Source: Flavobacteriaceae bacterium (GTDB taxonomy: Bacteria > Bacteroidota > Bacteroidia > Flavobacteriales > Flavobacteriaceae). From it: DNA of 64,000 bases. The stretch is taken from NCBI GenBank assembly GCA_013373105.1, contig JABXIJ010000017.1, positions 29,540-93,539 of the forward strand. Direction: 5' to 3'. Of the stretch, positions 55,538 to 64,000 are shown one piece after another. The notes beneath the pieces were generated by a model. That model saw only the letters and a program-made list of their open reading frames with translations. It did not search any database and was not told the origin of the DNA. Each line of letters opens with the position of its first letter. The first letter of the stretch is position 1. Made by a program: the position numbers and the translations under genes.

Positions 55538-57493
55538 ATGATTTCTAGAAGTACTATAGACCGCGTTTTTGAATCTGCAAGAGTAGAAGAGGTAATTGGT
55601 GAGTTTGTGCAACTTAAAAAAGCTGGAAGTAACTTTAAAGGTTTAAGTCCTTTTACCGATGAAAAAACACCATCATTTATGGTGTCTCCAGTAAAACAAA
55701 TTTGGAAAGACTTTTCTACAGGTAAAGGTGGTAATGCCATTTCTTTTTTAATGGAGCATGAACATTACACCTATCCAGAAGCAATTAAATGGTTAGCCAA
55801 TAAGTATAATATAGAAATTGAAGAAACTGAACAAACCAGTAAAGAAAAAGAACAAATAAACGAACGTGAAAGTATGTTTTTGGTGTCTAAATATGCTAAA
55901 GATTATTTTCATGATATTATGCTAAATACCAACCAAGGTAAAGCTATTGGTTTAAGCTATTTTAAAGAAAGAGGATTTAGGGAAGATATAATTAAAAAAT
56001 TTGATTTAGGGTATTGTTTAGATGAATGGGATGCATTTACCAAAAGAGCTCTAGAAAAAGGATATCATTTAAAATATCTTGATAAAACTGGCCTAACAAT
56101 TGTAAAAGAGAATAAGCAGTTTGACAGGTTTAAAGGGCGTGTAATTTTTCCAATTCACTCTATGTCTGGAAGAATTTTAGGTTTTGGTGGTAGAATTTTA
56201 ACGAACGATAAAAAAGCAGCAAAATACCTTAATTCACCTGAAAGTGAAATTTACCATAAGAGTAAAATTTTATATGGAATTTATCAGGCAAAAAAAGAAA
56301 TTGCAAAACAAAATAATTGTTTTTTAGTAGAAGGTTATACAGATGTAATTTCTTTTCATCAATCTGGAATTGAAAATGTAGTTGCCTCTTCTGGTACAGC
56401 TTTAACACCTGAGCAAATTCGCTTAATTAATAGATTAACCAAAAACATTACAGTTCTTTTTGATGGTGATGCAGCAGGAATTAGAGCCTCAATTCGTGGA
56501 ATTGACTTAATTCTTGAACAAGGAATGAATGTAAAAGTTGTTCAATTTCCTGATGGTGAAGATCCAGATAGTTTTGCTAAAAGTAACTCAGATAAAGAGT
56601 TAAAAGAATATTTAGATAATTCTGCACAAGATTTTATAAATTTTAAAGTGTCTTTATTGTTAGAAGATGCTCAGCAAGATCCTGTAAAAAAAGCTAGTTT
56701 AATACGCGATATTGTAACTAGTATTTCTAAAATCCCAGATTCTATTCAACGTGAAGTTTACATTCAAGAATGTGCACGAATAATGGAAATTTCAGAACAA
56801 GTGTTGTTTACTGAAATGGCACAACTTTTATCTAAAAAATCGAAAAATGATTTTCAAAAAAATCAAACTGAGAAAAGAAATTTCGAAATAGTAAAAAAAC
56901 AAGAAGTTCAACTTAAAGAGGTTAATCAATTATCTATTTTAGAAAAAGAAATCATACGTTTATTGTTGTTGTATGGTAATGAAGAAGTAGATTTTATTGA
57001 AGAAATTATAAATACAGATGAAGATGGTAAAGTAACTATAACAAATAGAAAGTATAAAAATACTGTGTCATCTGAGATTTATTTACATCTTCAAGACGAT
57101 GAAATAGAGTTTACTAATGAAACTTTTCAAGAGATTTATAATGAAATTATTTATCAGTTAAATCAGTCTGAAAAATTAGAAATTGAAAAATTAGTAAATC
57201 ATGACAACACAAATATTGCTCAAGCTGTAACCTCAATTTTAATGGATGAAGAAAAACATCAACTTAGCAATTGGGAAAAGAAAAACATATTTGTTACATC
57301 TGCTGTAGAAGTATTAAAAAAAGCAGTTAACGATTCAATATTTAACCTAAGAAGGGTTTTAATAGCTAAAAAAATTAAAGAGCTAATTTCAGAAGCAAAA
57401 GAGCAAAATAAACATCAAATAGACTTAGAAATCGTTAAAGATTATACTAGCCTAAAAATGCGTTTGTTTGATAAACTTAATAGAGTGGTTTAG
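55538..57493 (+). CDS. dnaG: DNA primase, with zinc-binding cysteines replaced
   Basis: DnaG makes RNA primers for replication. The 651-residue protein has an N-terminal CHC2-type domain, a TOPRIM core (VEGYTDVISF around residue 265; FDGDAAG) and a C-terminal helicase-binding part. In the CHC2 domain the conserved CPFH and HCFGCGxGG motifs are replaced by SPFT and KDFSTGKGG: all four zinc ligands are lost (Ser37, Thr40, Asp58, Thr61 stand in the ligand positions) while the surrounding fold motif is kept. This appears to be shared by related flavobacteria (from memory). Its 3' end is followed by a 323-base spacer with a small orphan gene. Confidence 0.95.
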   Translation: MISRSTIDRVFESARVEEVIGEFVQLKKAGSNFKGLSPFTDEKTPSFMVSPVKQIWKDFSTGKGGNAISFLMEHEHYTYPEAIKWLANKYNIEIEETEQTSKEKEQINERESMFLVSKYAKDYFHDIMLNTNQGKAIGLSYFKERGFREDIIKKFDLGYCLDEWDAFTKRALEKGYHLKYLDKTGLTIVKENKQFDRFKGRVIFPIHSMSGRILGFGGRILTNDKKAAKYLNSPESEIYHKSKILYGIYQAKKEIAKQNNCFLVEGYTDVISFHQSGIENVVASSGTALTPEQIRLINRLTKNITVLFDGDAAGIRASIRGIDLILEQGMNVKVVQFPDGEDPDSFAKSNSDKELKEYLDNSAQDFINFKVSLLLEDAQQDPVKKASLIRDIVTSISKIPDSIQREVYIQECARIMEISEQVLFTEMAQLLSKKSKNDFQKNQTEKRNFEIVKKQEVQLKEVNQLSILEKEIIRLLLLYGNEEVDFIEEIINTDEDGKVTITNRKYKNTVSSEIYLHLQDDEIEFTNETFQEIYNEIIYQLNQSEKLEIEKLVNHDNTNIAQAVTSILMDEEKHQLSNWEKKNIFVTSAVEVLKKAVNDSIFNLRRVLIAKKIKELISEAKEQNKHQIDLEIVKDYTSLKMRLFDKLNRVV

Positions 57494-57590
57494 GGTATTA
57501 ATTTTATAATAGAATAAAGAATCTAATATTATAAAATTGTAAAGTTTAGTGTTGTCTTACAGTTTCAACAAGAAATTAAATGGTTTTTTG

Positions 57591-57598
57591 TATATTTG
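57591..57598 (+). promoter_or_regulatory. Putative -7 box of the 43-residue gene
   Basis: TATATTTG fits TAnnTTTG and lies 27 bases before the ATG at 57626. A -33 TTG at normal spacing is lacking. Confidence 0.5.
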
Positions 57599-57625
57599 TA
57601 ATCAAAAAAGAAAAAGAATTGAGTT

Positions 57626-57757
57626 ATGAAAAAAATTTTACAAATTTTTAAGATTATCTTCTTGTTTATTGCCTTACCATTTGAAATATCTAAAGGTTCA
57701 AAAAGAAAGGCGTACGTAAGACTAAAGAAAATGATGGTAGCTGCAAATATTTTGTAG
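57626..57757 (+). CDS. 43-residue membrane-anchored basic peptide, unknown
   Basis: This ORF of 43 codons plus stop lies between dnaG and nadE, with its own -7 box and a downstream terminator. The peptide has a hydrophobic N-terminal segment (about residues 4-19, LQIFKIIFLFIALPFE) and then a strongly basic tail (KGSKRKAYVRLKKMM). It could be a small inner-membrane protein with a cytoplasmic basic part, or possibly a toxic peptide; I recognise no family. Codon use is ordinary for the genome. Confidence 0.55.
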   Translation: MKKILQIFKIIFLFIALPFEISKGSKRKAYVRLKKMMVAANIL

Positions 57758-57784
57758 CACAGAAATTTTTAAAATATAAAAAAA

Positions 57785-57808
57785 GCCATGATTTTTCATG
57801 GCTTTTTT
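57785..57808. terminator. Bidirectional terminator between the small gene and nadE
   Basis: GCCATGA (57785-57791) pairs with TCATGGC (57796-57802), extended by A- and T-runs. It ends the 43-residue gene on the plus strand and nadE on the minus strand. Confidence 0.85.
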
Positions 57809-57816
57809 TATTTGAA

Positions 57817-58605
57817 TTACTTTAATTCCTTTGGTATTTCACAAACAGGAATAGGATTCATTTTATGTTGGTTTAGTTTATTCAAGCTTAAATATATTTC
57901 ATAAACTTCTTTTTCTCTACCAGAAAAATCATCAACCTTTTTATTGGCATCTTGCATATGCATTGCCCATTCAAGCTCATCATAAGTAGCTCCAATTTGA
58001 TCTTCATCTGTTCTATCATCACCCCAAAGCCCATCTGTTGGAGCAGCATTAATTATTTCTTGATTTACTCCAAAATACTTTGCTATTTCATAAACTTCTG
58101 ACTTCATTAAATCTGCAATAGGACTCAAATCTACACCACCATCACCATATTTTGTGTAAAAACCTACCCCAAAATCTTCTACTTTATTTCCTGTTCCAGC
58201 AACTAATAAACCTTGTAATGCAGCAAAATAATACAAGCTAGTCATTCTTAATCTAGCTCTTGTATTAGCTAAAGACATAAACCTGCTTTCTTCATTTTCT
58301 ACCTTTGGTAATGCTGCAATTAAACTATCGAATACTGGCGTTAAATTAACTTCAATTCTTGAAACATTTGAGTAGTTTTTTTGAAGCCAATCTATATGAT
58401 TATCTGCCCTTGTTACTTGATTTTTAGATTGATGTATTGGCATTTCTAGACACAATAAAGGATAACCAGTTTCTGCACAAAGAGTTGAGGTTACAGCAGA
58501 ATCAATTCCACCTGACACACCAATAACAAAGCCATTTAAGTTTGCATTAGAAACATATTCTTTTAGCCAATTTACAATATAATCTGCTACTTTTTCTGTA
58601 TTCAT
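57817..58605 (-). CDS. nadE: Ammonia-dependent NAD+ synthetase
   Basis: NadE amidates nicotinic acid adenine dinucleotide to NAD. The 262-residue length lacks the glutaminase domain, so ammonia is the likely nitrogen donor. The ATP-pyrophosphatase motif SGGIDS (residues 31-36) is intact, and GTGNKVEDFGVGFYTKYGDGG and PTDGLWGDDRTDE are NadE signatures. It is divergent from gldB. Confidence 0.95.
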   Translation of the reverse strand: MNTEKVADYIVNWLKEYVSNANLNGFVIGVSGGIDSAVTSTLCAETGYPLLCLEMPIHQSKNQVTRADNHIDWLQKNYSNVSRIEVNLTPVFDSLIAALPKVENEESRFMSLANTRARLRMTSLYYFAALQGLLVAGTGNKVEDFGVGFYTKYGDGGVDLSPIADLMKSEVYEIAKYFGVNQEIINAAPTDGLWGDDRTDEDQIGATYDELEWAMHMQDANKKVDDFSGREKEVYEIYLSLNKLNQHKMNPIPVCEIPKELK

Positions 58606-58663
58606 TGCTAAACAATTTTAGTATTTTTATGCGTTATAATAAGTACACTAAGATACAAAGTTT

Positions 58664-59620
58664 ATGAGGTTTTACCTGTTTTTTTTATTGGTTTTAATAA
58701 CAATTTTTTCATGTAAAACAGAAAAAAATGATGTAGATGTTTCAGGTGTTGAAATCAAATTTACTTTAAAAAGATTTGAAAAAGATTTCTACAAATCAGA
58801 TTCATCGTCCTTGCAAAATATAAAAAAGGAGTATCCATATTTATTTCCTGAGTCTTTTTCAGATAGTTTAGCTTTACAAAAAATAAAAAGTAAAGAAGAA
58901 CAAGAACTTTATGAGGAAACTGAATTGGTTTTCCCAAATGATAAGTTTCTTACAGGAGAGTTAACTTTACTTTTTAAACATATTAAATATTATTACCCAA
59001 AATTTACAACACCAAAAGTTGTTACACTTACCTCTAATATAGATTATGCTAATAGAATTATTTTAACAGATAGTCTTTTATTAATTTCTTTAGACGCTTA
59101 TTTAGGTAAAGAGCATAAATTTTATAACGATTTTCCAAAATATGTTAAGGAAACCAATACTAAAAACCATCTAGTAGTTGATGTAGCTAACGCTTTTATA
59201 AACAATCAAATACCACAAGAATTCAAAAGAGCTTTTATTGATAAAATTATTTTTGAGGGTAAAAAGTTGTATTTGTTAGACAGATATTTACCCCAAATAA
59301 ATGAGCATATTAAAATAGGTTACAGTTTAGAAAAGTTAGCTTGGGCTAAAGAAAATGAAGAGCAAATATGGATGTATTTTATCGATAAAAAACTTTTGTT
59401 TAGCACAGATACAAAACTAAATAAACGCTTTATAGAAAATGCACCTTTTTCCAAGTTTTACCAAGCTCATGACAATTTATCACCAGGTAGAATAGGTGTA
59501 TTTATAGGATGGCAAATTGCTAAGGCTTACATGCAAAATAATGATGTATCTTTGCAAGAATTCTTAGCAAAAGATACACAAGAAATTTTTAAGAACGCAA
59601 AATATAAACCCAAAAGATAA
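58664..59620 (+). CDS. gldB: Gliding motility lipoprotein GldB
   Basis: GldB is an outer-membrane-associated lipoprotein needed for gliding in Flavobacterium johnsoniae. The 318-residue protein has a lipoprotein signal ending at Cys17 (ITIFSCKTE) and the GldB C-terminal stretch with SPGRIGVFIGWQIAKAYM, a DUF2268-like peptidase-fold trace. Its stop codon shares one base with the gldC start, so the pair is translationally coupled, as in other gliding flavobacteria. Confidence 0.93.
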   Translation: MRFYLFFLLVLITIFSCKTEKNDVDVSGVEIKFTLKRFEKDFYKSDSSSLQNIKKEYPYLFPESFSDSLALQKIKSKEEQELYEETELVFPNDKFLTGELTLLFKHIKYYYPKFTTPKVVTLTSNIDYANRIILTDSLLLISLDAYLGKEHKFYNDFPKYVKETNTKNHLVVDVANAFINNQIPQEFKRAFIDKIIFEGKKLYLLDRYLPQINEHIKIGYSLEKLAWAKENEEQIWMYFIDKKLLFSTDTKLNKRFIENAPFSKFYQAHDNLSPGRIGVFIGWQIAKAYMQNNDVSLQEFLAKDTQEIFKNAKYKPKR

Positions 59621-59955
59621 TGGCTGTAAAACATAACTCTGAAGTTAAATTTAATATTGGTTTAGATGAGAATAAAGTTCCAGAAGAAATTTCTTGGACA
59701 GCAGAAGATGGTGGTGTAGCTAACGAATATTCTAAAGCTGTAATGATTTCTGTTTGGGATCACAATCAGAAAGATACCTTACGAATGGATTTATGGACTA
59801 AAGATATGCCTGTAGATGAAATGAAACAATTTTATCACCAAACATTGGTTTCTATGGCAGATACTTTTGAACGTGCTACAGCAGATACTAAAATGAGTGC
59901 TACTATGCGTGATTTTTGTGATTATTTTGCAGAAAAATTAGAATTAAAAAAATAA
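59620..59955 (+). CDS. gldC: Gliding motility protein GldC
   Basis: The 111-residue soluble protein follows gldB with a one-base overlap. Its pattern (FNIGLDENKVPEEISWTA; AKDMPVDEMKQFYHQTL-like C-terminal region) is the usual GldC sequence. GldC affects gliding efficiency; the mechanism is not known. The 3' end is one base from the convergent folK-fusion gene. Confidence 0.95.
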   Translation: MAVKHNSEVKFNIGLDENKVPEEISWTAEDGGVANEYSKAVMISVWDHNQKDTLRMDLWTKDMPVDEMKQFYHQTLVSMADTFERATADTKMSATMRDFCDYFAEKLELKK

Positions 59956-59956
59956 G

Positions 59957-61081
59957 TTAAGCATTTGTAATTTGTGCTAATATTTTTCTATAATCTTCAT
60001 TATTAGCAACAAAGTCTAAATATGAAACGTCTATAATTAAAACTTTTAAATCTTTATGAGTAGTTATAAAGTTTTTATAACCTTCGTGAATTTTTTGTAG
60101 GTAATCGCCTTTAATATTTTGCTCATAATCTCTACCTCTTTTCTTTATATTTTCTAATAAACCTAGAGTATTTTGATACAAGTATACATATAAATCTGGT
60201 TTAGTAATTTCTTTGTACATAATGTCGAACATTTTTCTGTACAAGATATATTCTTCTTTTTGCAAAGTTATTTGAGCAAAAATTAACGATTTAAAAATAT
60301 GATAATCAGAAACTACAAAGTTTTTAAATAAATCTAGTTGAGCTAAATCATCTGAAAGTTGTTGATATCTATCTGCTAAAAAACTCATTTCAAGAGGAAA
60401 AGCATATCGCTCTTGATCTTCATAAAACTTTGGCAAAAAGGGATTATCAGCAAAGCGTTCTAAAACTAATTTTGCATTTAGTTCATCTGAAATTAATTTA
60501 GCTAAAGAGGTTTTACCTGCACCAATATTTCCTTCTATTGCAATATAATTATACTTTTCAGCAATAGTTTTTGGCATTTCTAAGCGTTTATCAATCAATA
60601 AAACTTCACTAGAATCTGTTGAATTTTGTAAATATGTAGCAATTTGTCTTTTCTCTACTGGATGATAAATATCCCCAGCAATTTCAGCTAAAGGTATTAA
60701 GACAAAATTTCGCAACAACATTTTTGGATGAGGTACAATTAGTGTTTTAGAAAAGATGATTTCATCTTCAAATAAAAGGATGTCTATGTCAATAACTCTA
60801 TCTGAATAATTATTAGAATCTTTTCTAACTCTTCCTACGTTAAGCTCGATATTAAGCAAAACTTCCATCAATTTTTCTGCAGAAAAATGTGTAGTTAAAG
60901 CTAAACAAATATTAAAAAAGTCATCACCTTCAAATCCCCAAGCAGTAGTTTTGTAAATAGATGATATTTTCTGAATTGTACCAGCTTTATCTGCAATTTG
61001 TTGAATTGCATTCTGTAGGTTTTCAGCTTTATTTCCTTGGTTTGTACCTAAAGAAAGATATGTAATTCTTTCTGTTTTCAT
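59957..61081 (-). CDS. folK: Fusion: HPPK (FolK) plus deoxynucleoside kinase
   Basis: The start ATG at 61081 is preferred over the upstream in-frame start at 61108 because the FolK domain begins with ERITYLSLGTNQG right after it. The 374-residue product has FolK in residues 5-150 (pyrophosphokinase signature RVIDIDILLF at about 95-104, PHPKMLLRNFVLIPL) and a deoxyadenosine/deoxynucleoside kinase in residues 170-370 with P-loop GNIGAGKT (184-191) and FLADRYQQL. It makes 6-hydroxymethyl-dihydropterin diphosphate for folate and phosphorylates salvaged deoxynucleosides. Both domains look intact. Confidence 0.93.
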   Translation of the reverse strand: MKTERITYLSLGTNQGNKAENLQNAIQQIADKAGTIQKISSIYKTTAWGFEGDDFFNICLALTTHFSAEKLMEVLLNIELNVGRVRKDSNNYSDRVIDIDILLFEDEIIFSKTLIVPHPKMLLRNFVLIPLAEIAGDIYHPVEKRQIATYLQNSTDSSEVLLIDKRLEMPKTIAEKYNYIAIEGNIGAGKTSLAKLISDELNAKLVLERFADNPFLPKFYEDQERYAFPLEMSFLADRYQQLSDDLAQLDLFKNFVVSDYHIFKSLIFAQITLQKEEYILYRKMFDIMYKEITKPDLYVYLYQNTLGLLENIKKRGRDYEQNIKGDYLQKIHEGYKNFITTHKDLKVLIIDVSYLDFVANNEDYRKILAQITNA

Positions 61082-61255
61082 GAGAAAGACAAAGAAACAA
61101 AAAACCATAAAAAAACAGTCATAGTCAATAAACGATTTATAAACAATCTAATGATTTCTTAAATAAAAACACTGTAAGATTTTGTTTTGTTCAATTCTGC
61201 AGATTTGTTATAAAAGTTTATATAAGTTCTGCAGAATGAAAGTGAAAATTTAATA

Positions 61256-62185
61256 TTAGTCAGGGCAAGTACCCCATTTTGGAATAAAGTTTTCAGAAAG
61301 ATTTGAATCATTAGAAAATACTGCAGGTCTGGTTGGTATAAGTGGAACACACCATCTACTTAAATCTTGGTTAAAAGAATTAGCTTTATTAAACATTCCA
61401 ATCATATTTTCAACATTTATGGTATTCCAGTCTCCAATATCTCTATTAAAAACTCCTGTTTCTGCAAACATATAGGTCATATTTGTAACCTTACCAGTAT
61501 CCCAAAGACTAAGATCTCCATTATATAGTGAAGCATTAAAAAACATGTAACTCATGTCTGTTACATTACTTGTATCCCAAGCTGTAATATCTGGAGTAAG
61601 GGTTTGTTTATTTCTAAACATGCTGCTCATATCTGTAACAAAGGTTGTTACAAGTTTAGAAAGATCTTCTGTTTCGTCTACAATAATTTCTCTAAGTAGG
61701 TCATTATCTACAATAAGGTATTCAACCCCATTTAAGGTAGCTATATCACCAGGTTTTGCATTGGAATTGGCTTTAATTGTTAATCCATTTGAATCTAAAT
61801 AGATAAGCTCTCCTTGTGTTGGTGGGTCATCATCAGAATCATCATCAGTAAGTTCAAATATTGCAGTTAAATTTTTAGAACTATTCATTACTATTTCTAT
61901 TGGATTTTCATTTAGCACTACATCCCCTTGCCAAGTACTAAACACCCATCCATCAGATGGTATAGCTGTTAGTTTTACAAAAGATCCCTCAGAATAATCA
62001 GGTCCATTGTTAGAGTTTTTGTCTTCTTGCAATACACTTCCTTGTCCTTGAATATCAATAGTTAAATTATAAGTAATATTTTCATTTGAATCAACTGGTT
62101 GCATTACTTCTGTTTGAGAACTGTCTTCAGATTCGCAAGACAGCAAGAAAATAAGAATGCAAAAAAGAAAGTTATACTTGTTCAT
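61256..62185 (-). CDS. BspA-like surface lipoprotein with DUF285 repeats
   Basis: The 309-residue protein has a lipoprotein signal ending at Cys17 (FLLSCESED), an InlB-like beta domain (about 38-110, with GSVLQ and SDGWVFSTWQGD), an acidic Asp/Glu linker and three 25-residue DUF285/BspA-type repeats (about 205-285) of the form L-x-x-W-D-T-x-x-V-T-x-M-x-x-M-F. A final WCVP/WGTCP part holds two Cys that may form a disulphide. BspA-like proteins are surface-exposed and adhesive in other bacteria; the role here is unknown. Confidence 0.85.
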   Translation of the reverse strand: MNKYNFLFCILIFLLSCESEDSSQTEVMQPVDSNENITYNLTIDIQGQGSVLQEDKNSNNGPDYSEGSFVKLTAIPSDGWVFSTWQGDVVLNENPIEIVMNSSKNLTAIFELTDDDSDDDPPTQGELIYLDSNGLTIKANSNAKPGDIATLNGVEYLIVDNDLLREIIVDETEDLSKLVTTFVTDMSSMFRNKQTLTPDITAWDTSNVTDMSYMFFNASLYNGDLSLWDTGKVTNMTYMFAETGVFNRDIGDWNTINVENMIGMFNKANSFNQDLSRWCVPLIPTRPAVFSNDSNLSENFIPKWGTCPD

Positions 62186-62324
62186 TTACAAACTTTATAG
62201 ATTGAATTTATTCATAACAAATTTATTACATTTAAGTTATAAGATTAAAAATTTAACTTATTTATAACTAATAAGGTAGGAGTTGTTTTTAATCATTTTT
62301 TTGAAAATATTTTTCATAAAAAAA

Positions 62325-62354
62325 GCCTGTTTCAAATTTGAAACAGGCTTTTTT
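62325..62354 (-). terminator. Terminator of pnp
   Basis: A 24-base perfect palindrome (62325-62348, GCCTGTTTC..GAAACAGGC core) flanked by A- and T-runs lies 20 bases past the pnp stop. It can form a 9-bp or longer hairpin. Confidence 0.9.
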
Positions 62355-62373
62355 TATTTTTATTTAAAGACTC

Positions 62374-64000
62374 TTAATCGTTTTTACGTTCATGTCTAGG
62401 TTTTCTGTTATCACGTCCTTTATGATTTGAGTTACCTCTATTGTTATTGTCTCTTTTAGGTCTATCTTCCCAACCTTCTGGTTTTGGTAAAATAGCTTTT
62501 CTAGAAACCTTTTCTTTACGTGTCTTAGGGTCAATTCCAAAATATTTTACATCAAGAATATCTCCTAATTTTACAACATCAGAAACATTATCTGTACGTT
62601 CCCAAGCCAATTCACTAACGTGTAATAAAACTTCATTTCCAGGTGCTTCTGTGTATTCTACAACTGCACCAAAATCTAACATTTTTATTACTTTTACTTC
62701 GTAAACAGAACCTTTTTCAGGCTTAAATAACATAGCTTCAATTTTAGCAATCACAGCATCTATACCTGTTTGATTGGTTCCTAAAATTTCTACTACACCT
62801 TCTTCAGTTACAGGGTCCTCATTAATTACAATAGTTGTGCCTGTTTCTTTTTGCAATTCTTGAATTGTTTTTCCACCAGGACCAATAAATGCACCAATTA
62901 AATCATTAGGAATTCTCTTAGTAATCATTTTTGGAGCATGACCTTTTACATCTGCATTTGGTGAACTAATAGTATCAGTTAATTTACTTAAAATATGTAA
63001 ACGTCCTTCTCTAGCTTGCTGTAAAGCATTTACTAAAATTTCGTAAGAAAGTCCTTTAATTTTAATATCCATTTGACAAGCAGTGATACCATCTGCAGTA
63101 CCAGTAACTTTAAAGTCCATATCTCCTAAGTGATCTTCATCACCTAAAATATCAGATAAAACTGCATATTTATCACCGTCAGAAATTAGCCCCATAGCAA
63201 TACCAGAGACTGGTTTTTTCATTTGCACACCAGCATCCATAATTGCCATTGTTCCAGCACAAACAGTTGCCATAGAAGAAGACCCATTAGATTCTAAAAC
63301 TTCAGAAACTACTCTTACAGTGTATGGACAGTCACTAGGAATCATGCCTTTTAATGCTCTTTGAGCTAAGTTTCCATGACCAACTTCACGTCTAGAAGTT
63401 CCTCTTAAAGGCCTTGCTTCTCCAGTTGAAAAAGGAGGGAAGTTGTAGTGTAAATAAAATTTTTCTTCACCTTCAAAAGATGGCATATCTATTACATTTG
63501 CTTCTCTTGAAGTACCTAATGTTACTGTAGCTAATGCTTGAGTTTCACCTCTTGTAAATATTGATGAACCATGTGTTGAAGGTAAATAATCTACCTCACA
63601 CCAAATAGGTCTTATCTCTGTAGTTTTACGTCCATCTAAACGTAAACCTTCGTTTAATGTTAAATCACGAATTGCATTTTTCTGAGATTTAGCAATATAT
63701 TTATGAATTAGTTTGCCTAATTCTACTTGTTCTTCTTCAGAAAATGAGCTAATTACTTCGTCTTTTATTTCACTAAAAGCTGCACTTCTCTCTTGTTTAG
63801 ATGAACCAGCTTTTGCTACTTCGTAAGTTTTGTCGTAAACTAAATCGTTTATTTTTTTAGCTAATTCTTCGTCTTCTGCTTCAGGCTCATATTCACGAGT
63901 TTCTTTTTTACCAAAAGCTTCAGCTAATTTTACTTGAGCTTCGCACTGAACTTTAATAGCTTCATGAGCAAATTTAATTGCTTCTGCCATTTCTTCTTCA
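62374..64000 (-). CDS. pnp: Polyribonucleotide nucleotidyltransferase (5' part beyond window)
   Basis: PNPase degrades RNA 3' to 5' by phosphorolysis. The open frame continues past the right edge without a stop (residues before 63990 read ...[14 protein letters not shown]), so the first RNase PH domain lies outside. Inside the window: the alpha-helical linker, the second RNase PH domain ([28 protein letters not shown]), a KH domain ([16 protein letters not shown]), an S1 domain (GAVVEY to [10 protein letters not shown]) and a charged tail rich in Arg, Asn and Lys. Standard arrangement for the enzyme. Confidence 0.97.
   Translation of the reverse strand, partial: EEEMAEAIKFAHEAIKVQCEAQVKLAEAFGKKETREYEPEAEDEELAKKINDLVYDKTYEVAKAGSSKQERSAAFSEIKDEVISSFSEEEQVELGKLIHKYIAKSQKNAIRDLTLNEGLRLDGRKTTEIRPIWCEVDYLPSTHGSSIFTRGETQALATVTLGTSREANVIDMPSFEGEEKFYLHYNFPPFSTGEARPLRGTSRREVGHGNLAQRALKGMIPSDCPYTVRVVSEVLESNGSSSMATVCAGTMAIMDAGVQMKKPVSGIAMGLISDGDKYAVLSDILGDEDHLGDMDFKVTGTADGITACQMDIKIKGLSYEILVNALQQAREGRLHILSKLTDTISSPNADVKGHAPKMITKRIPNDLIGAFIGPGGKTIQELQKETGTTIVINEDPVTEEGVVEILGTNQTGIDAVIAKIEAMLFKPEKGSVYEVKVIKMLDFGAVVEYTEAPGNEVLLHVSELAWERTDNVSDVVKLGDILDVKYFGIDPKTRKEKVSRKAILPKPEGWEDRPKRDNNNRGNSNHKGRDNRKPRHERKND

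Noticed and set aside
11600..57585. A 16-base exact repeat AAGAAATTAAATGGTT at 11600-11615 and 57570-57585
   Set aside because: AT-rich 16-mers recur by chance in 64 kb of AT-rich DNA, and its distance to the nearest promoter box differs (38 versus 6 bases), so no shared element is evident.
1..64000. CRISPR arrays, tRNA/rRNA genes, insertion sequences, prophage or integron
   Set aside because: No spaced repeats, cloverleaf-like segments, transposase, integrase or att-like flanks were seen when reading through the window.

Overview
The window looks like a piece of a chromosome from a marine-type member of the Flavobacteriia (Bacteroidetes), close to Polaribacter or a relative. The evidence is the AT-rich composition, the gliding-motility genes gldB and gldC, a PorP/SprF-type protein of the type IX secretion system, a DUF6089 gene beside uppS and bamA, Bacteroidetes-style promoters (TTG, a spacer of about 18-21, then TAnnTTTG) and the near absence of Shine-Dalgarno sequences. 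The genus is inferred. About 95% of the DNA is coding. I see no rRNA, tRNA, CRISPR array, prophage, insertion sequence or integron.

Layout. 1-9.9 kb: partial tatD, a small unknown gene, porP/sprF, then a minus-strand envelope block (CBS protein, nadK, DUF6089, uppS, bamA, two ompH/skp genes, murI). 10-12.3 kb: pdxJ, an alpha/beta hydrolase, a MazG-type pyrophosphohydrolase and a small membrane protein. 12.5-17.2 kb: two minus-strand genes that look like accessory cargo, an OmpP1/FadL porin with raised GC and a large BNR-repeat secreted protein. 17.2-21.5 kb: aroA, queA, rlmN and a membrane-protein gene split by an in-frame UGA. 22-28.6 kb: a polyprenyl diphosphate synthase, a GH3-family enzyme, DUF2797, a nitrilase, YjbQ, a HAD phosphatase and a LacI regulator.

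28.6-36.4 kb is the most unusual region. A GT-C membrane mannosyltransferase-like protein, a CslA/CesA-like processive GT2 and a DPM1-like GT2 are translationally coupled. They are followed by a NapH-like polyferredoxin and an FAD-dependent oxidoreductase, and a GH113 (beta-mannanase family) lipoprotein is divergent. I infer a locus for making or trimming a cell-surface glycan. 36.5-41.1 kb: a metallophosphoesterase, lepA, a zinc peptidase and an asparaginase. 41.3-45 kb: an ExbB/ExbD energy-transducing operon with an extra membrane protein and an outer-membrane barrel.

45-64 kb is largely housekeeping: rpoN, asnS, an MMPL/RND exporter, frr-pyrH, tig-clpP-clpX, a dnaG lacking its zinc ligands, a 43-residue orphan gene, nadE, gldB-gldC, a folK/deoxynucleoside-kinase fusion, a BspA-like lipoprotein and the 3' part of pnp. 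No clearly new defence or mobile system was found. The best leads are the CslA-like/GH113 locus, the zinc-less primase, the UGA-split gene, the collagen-like ExbD insert and the 43-residue gene.
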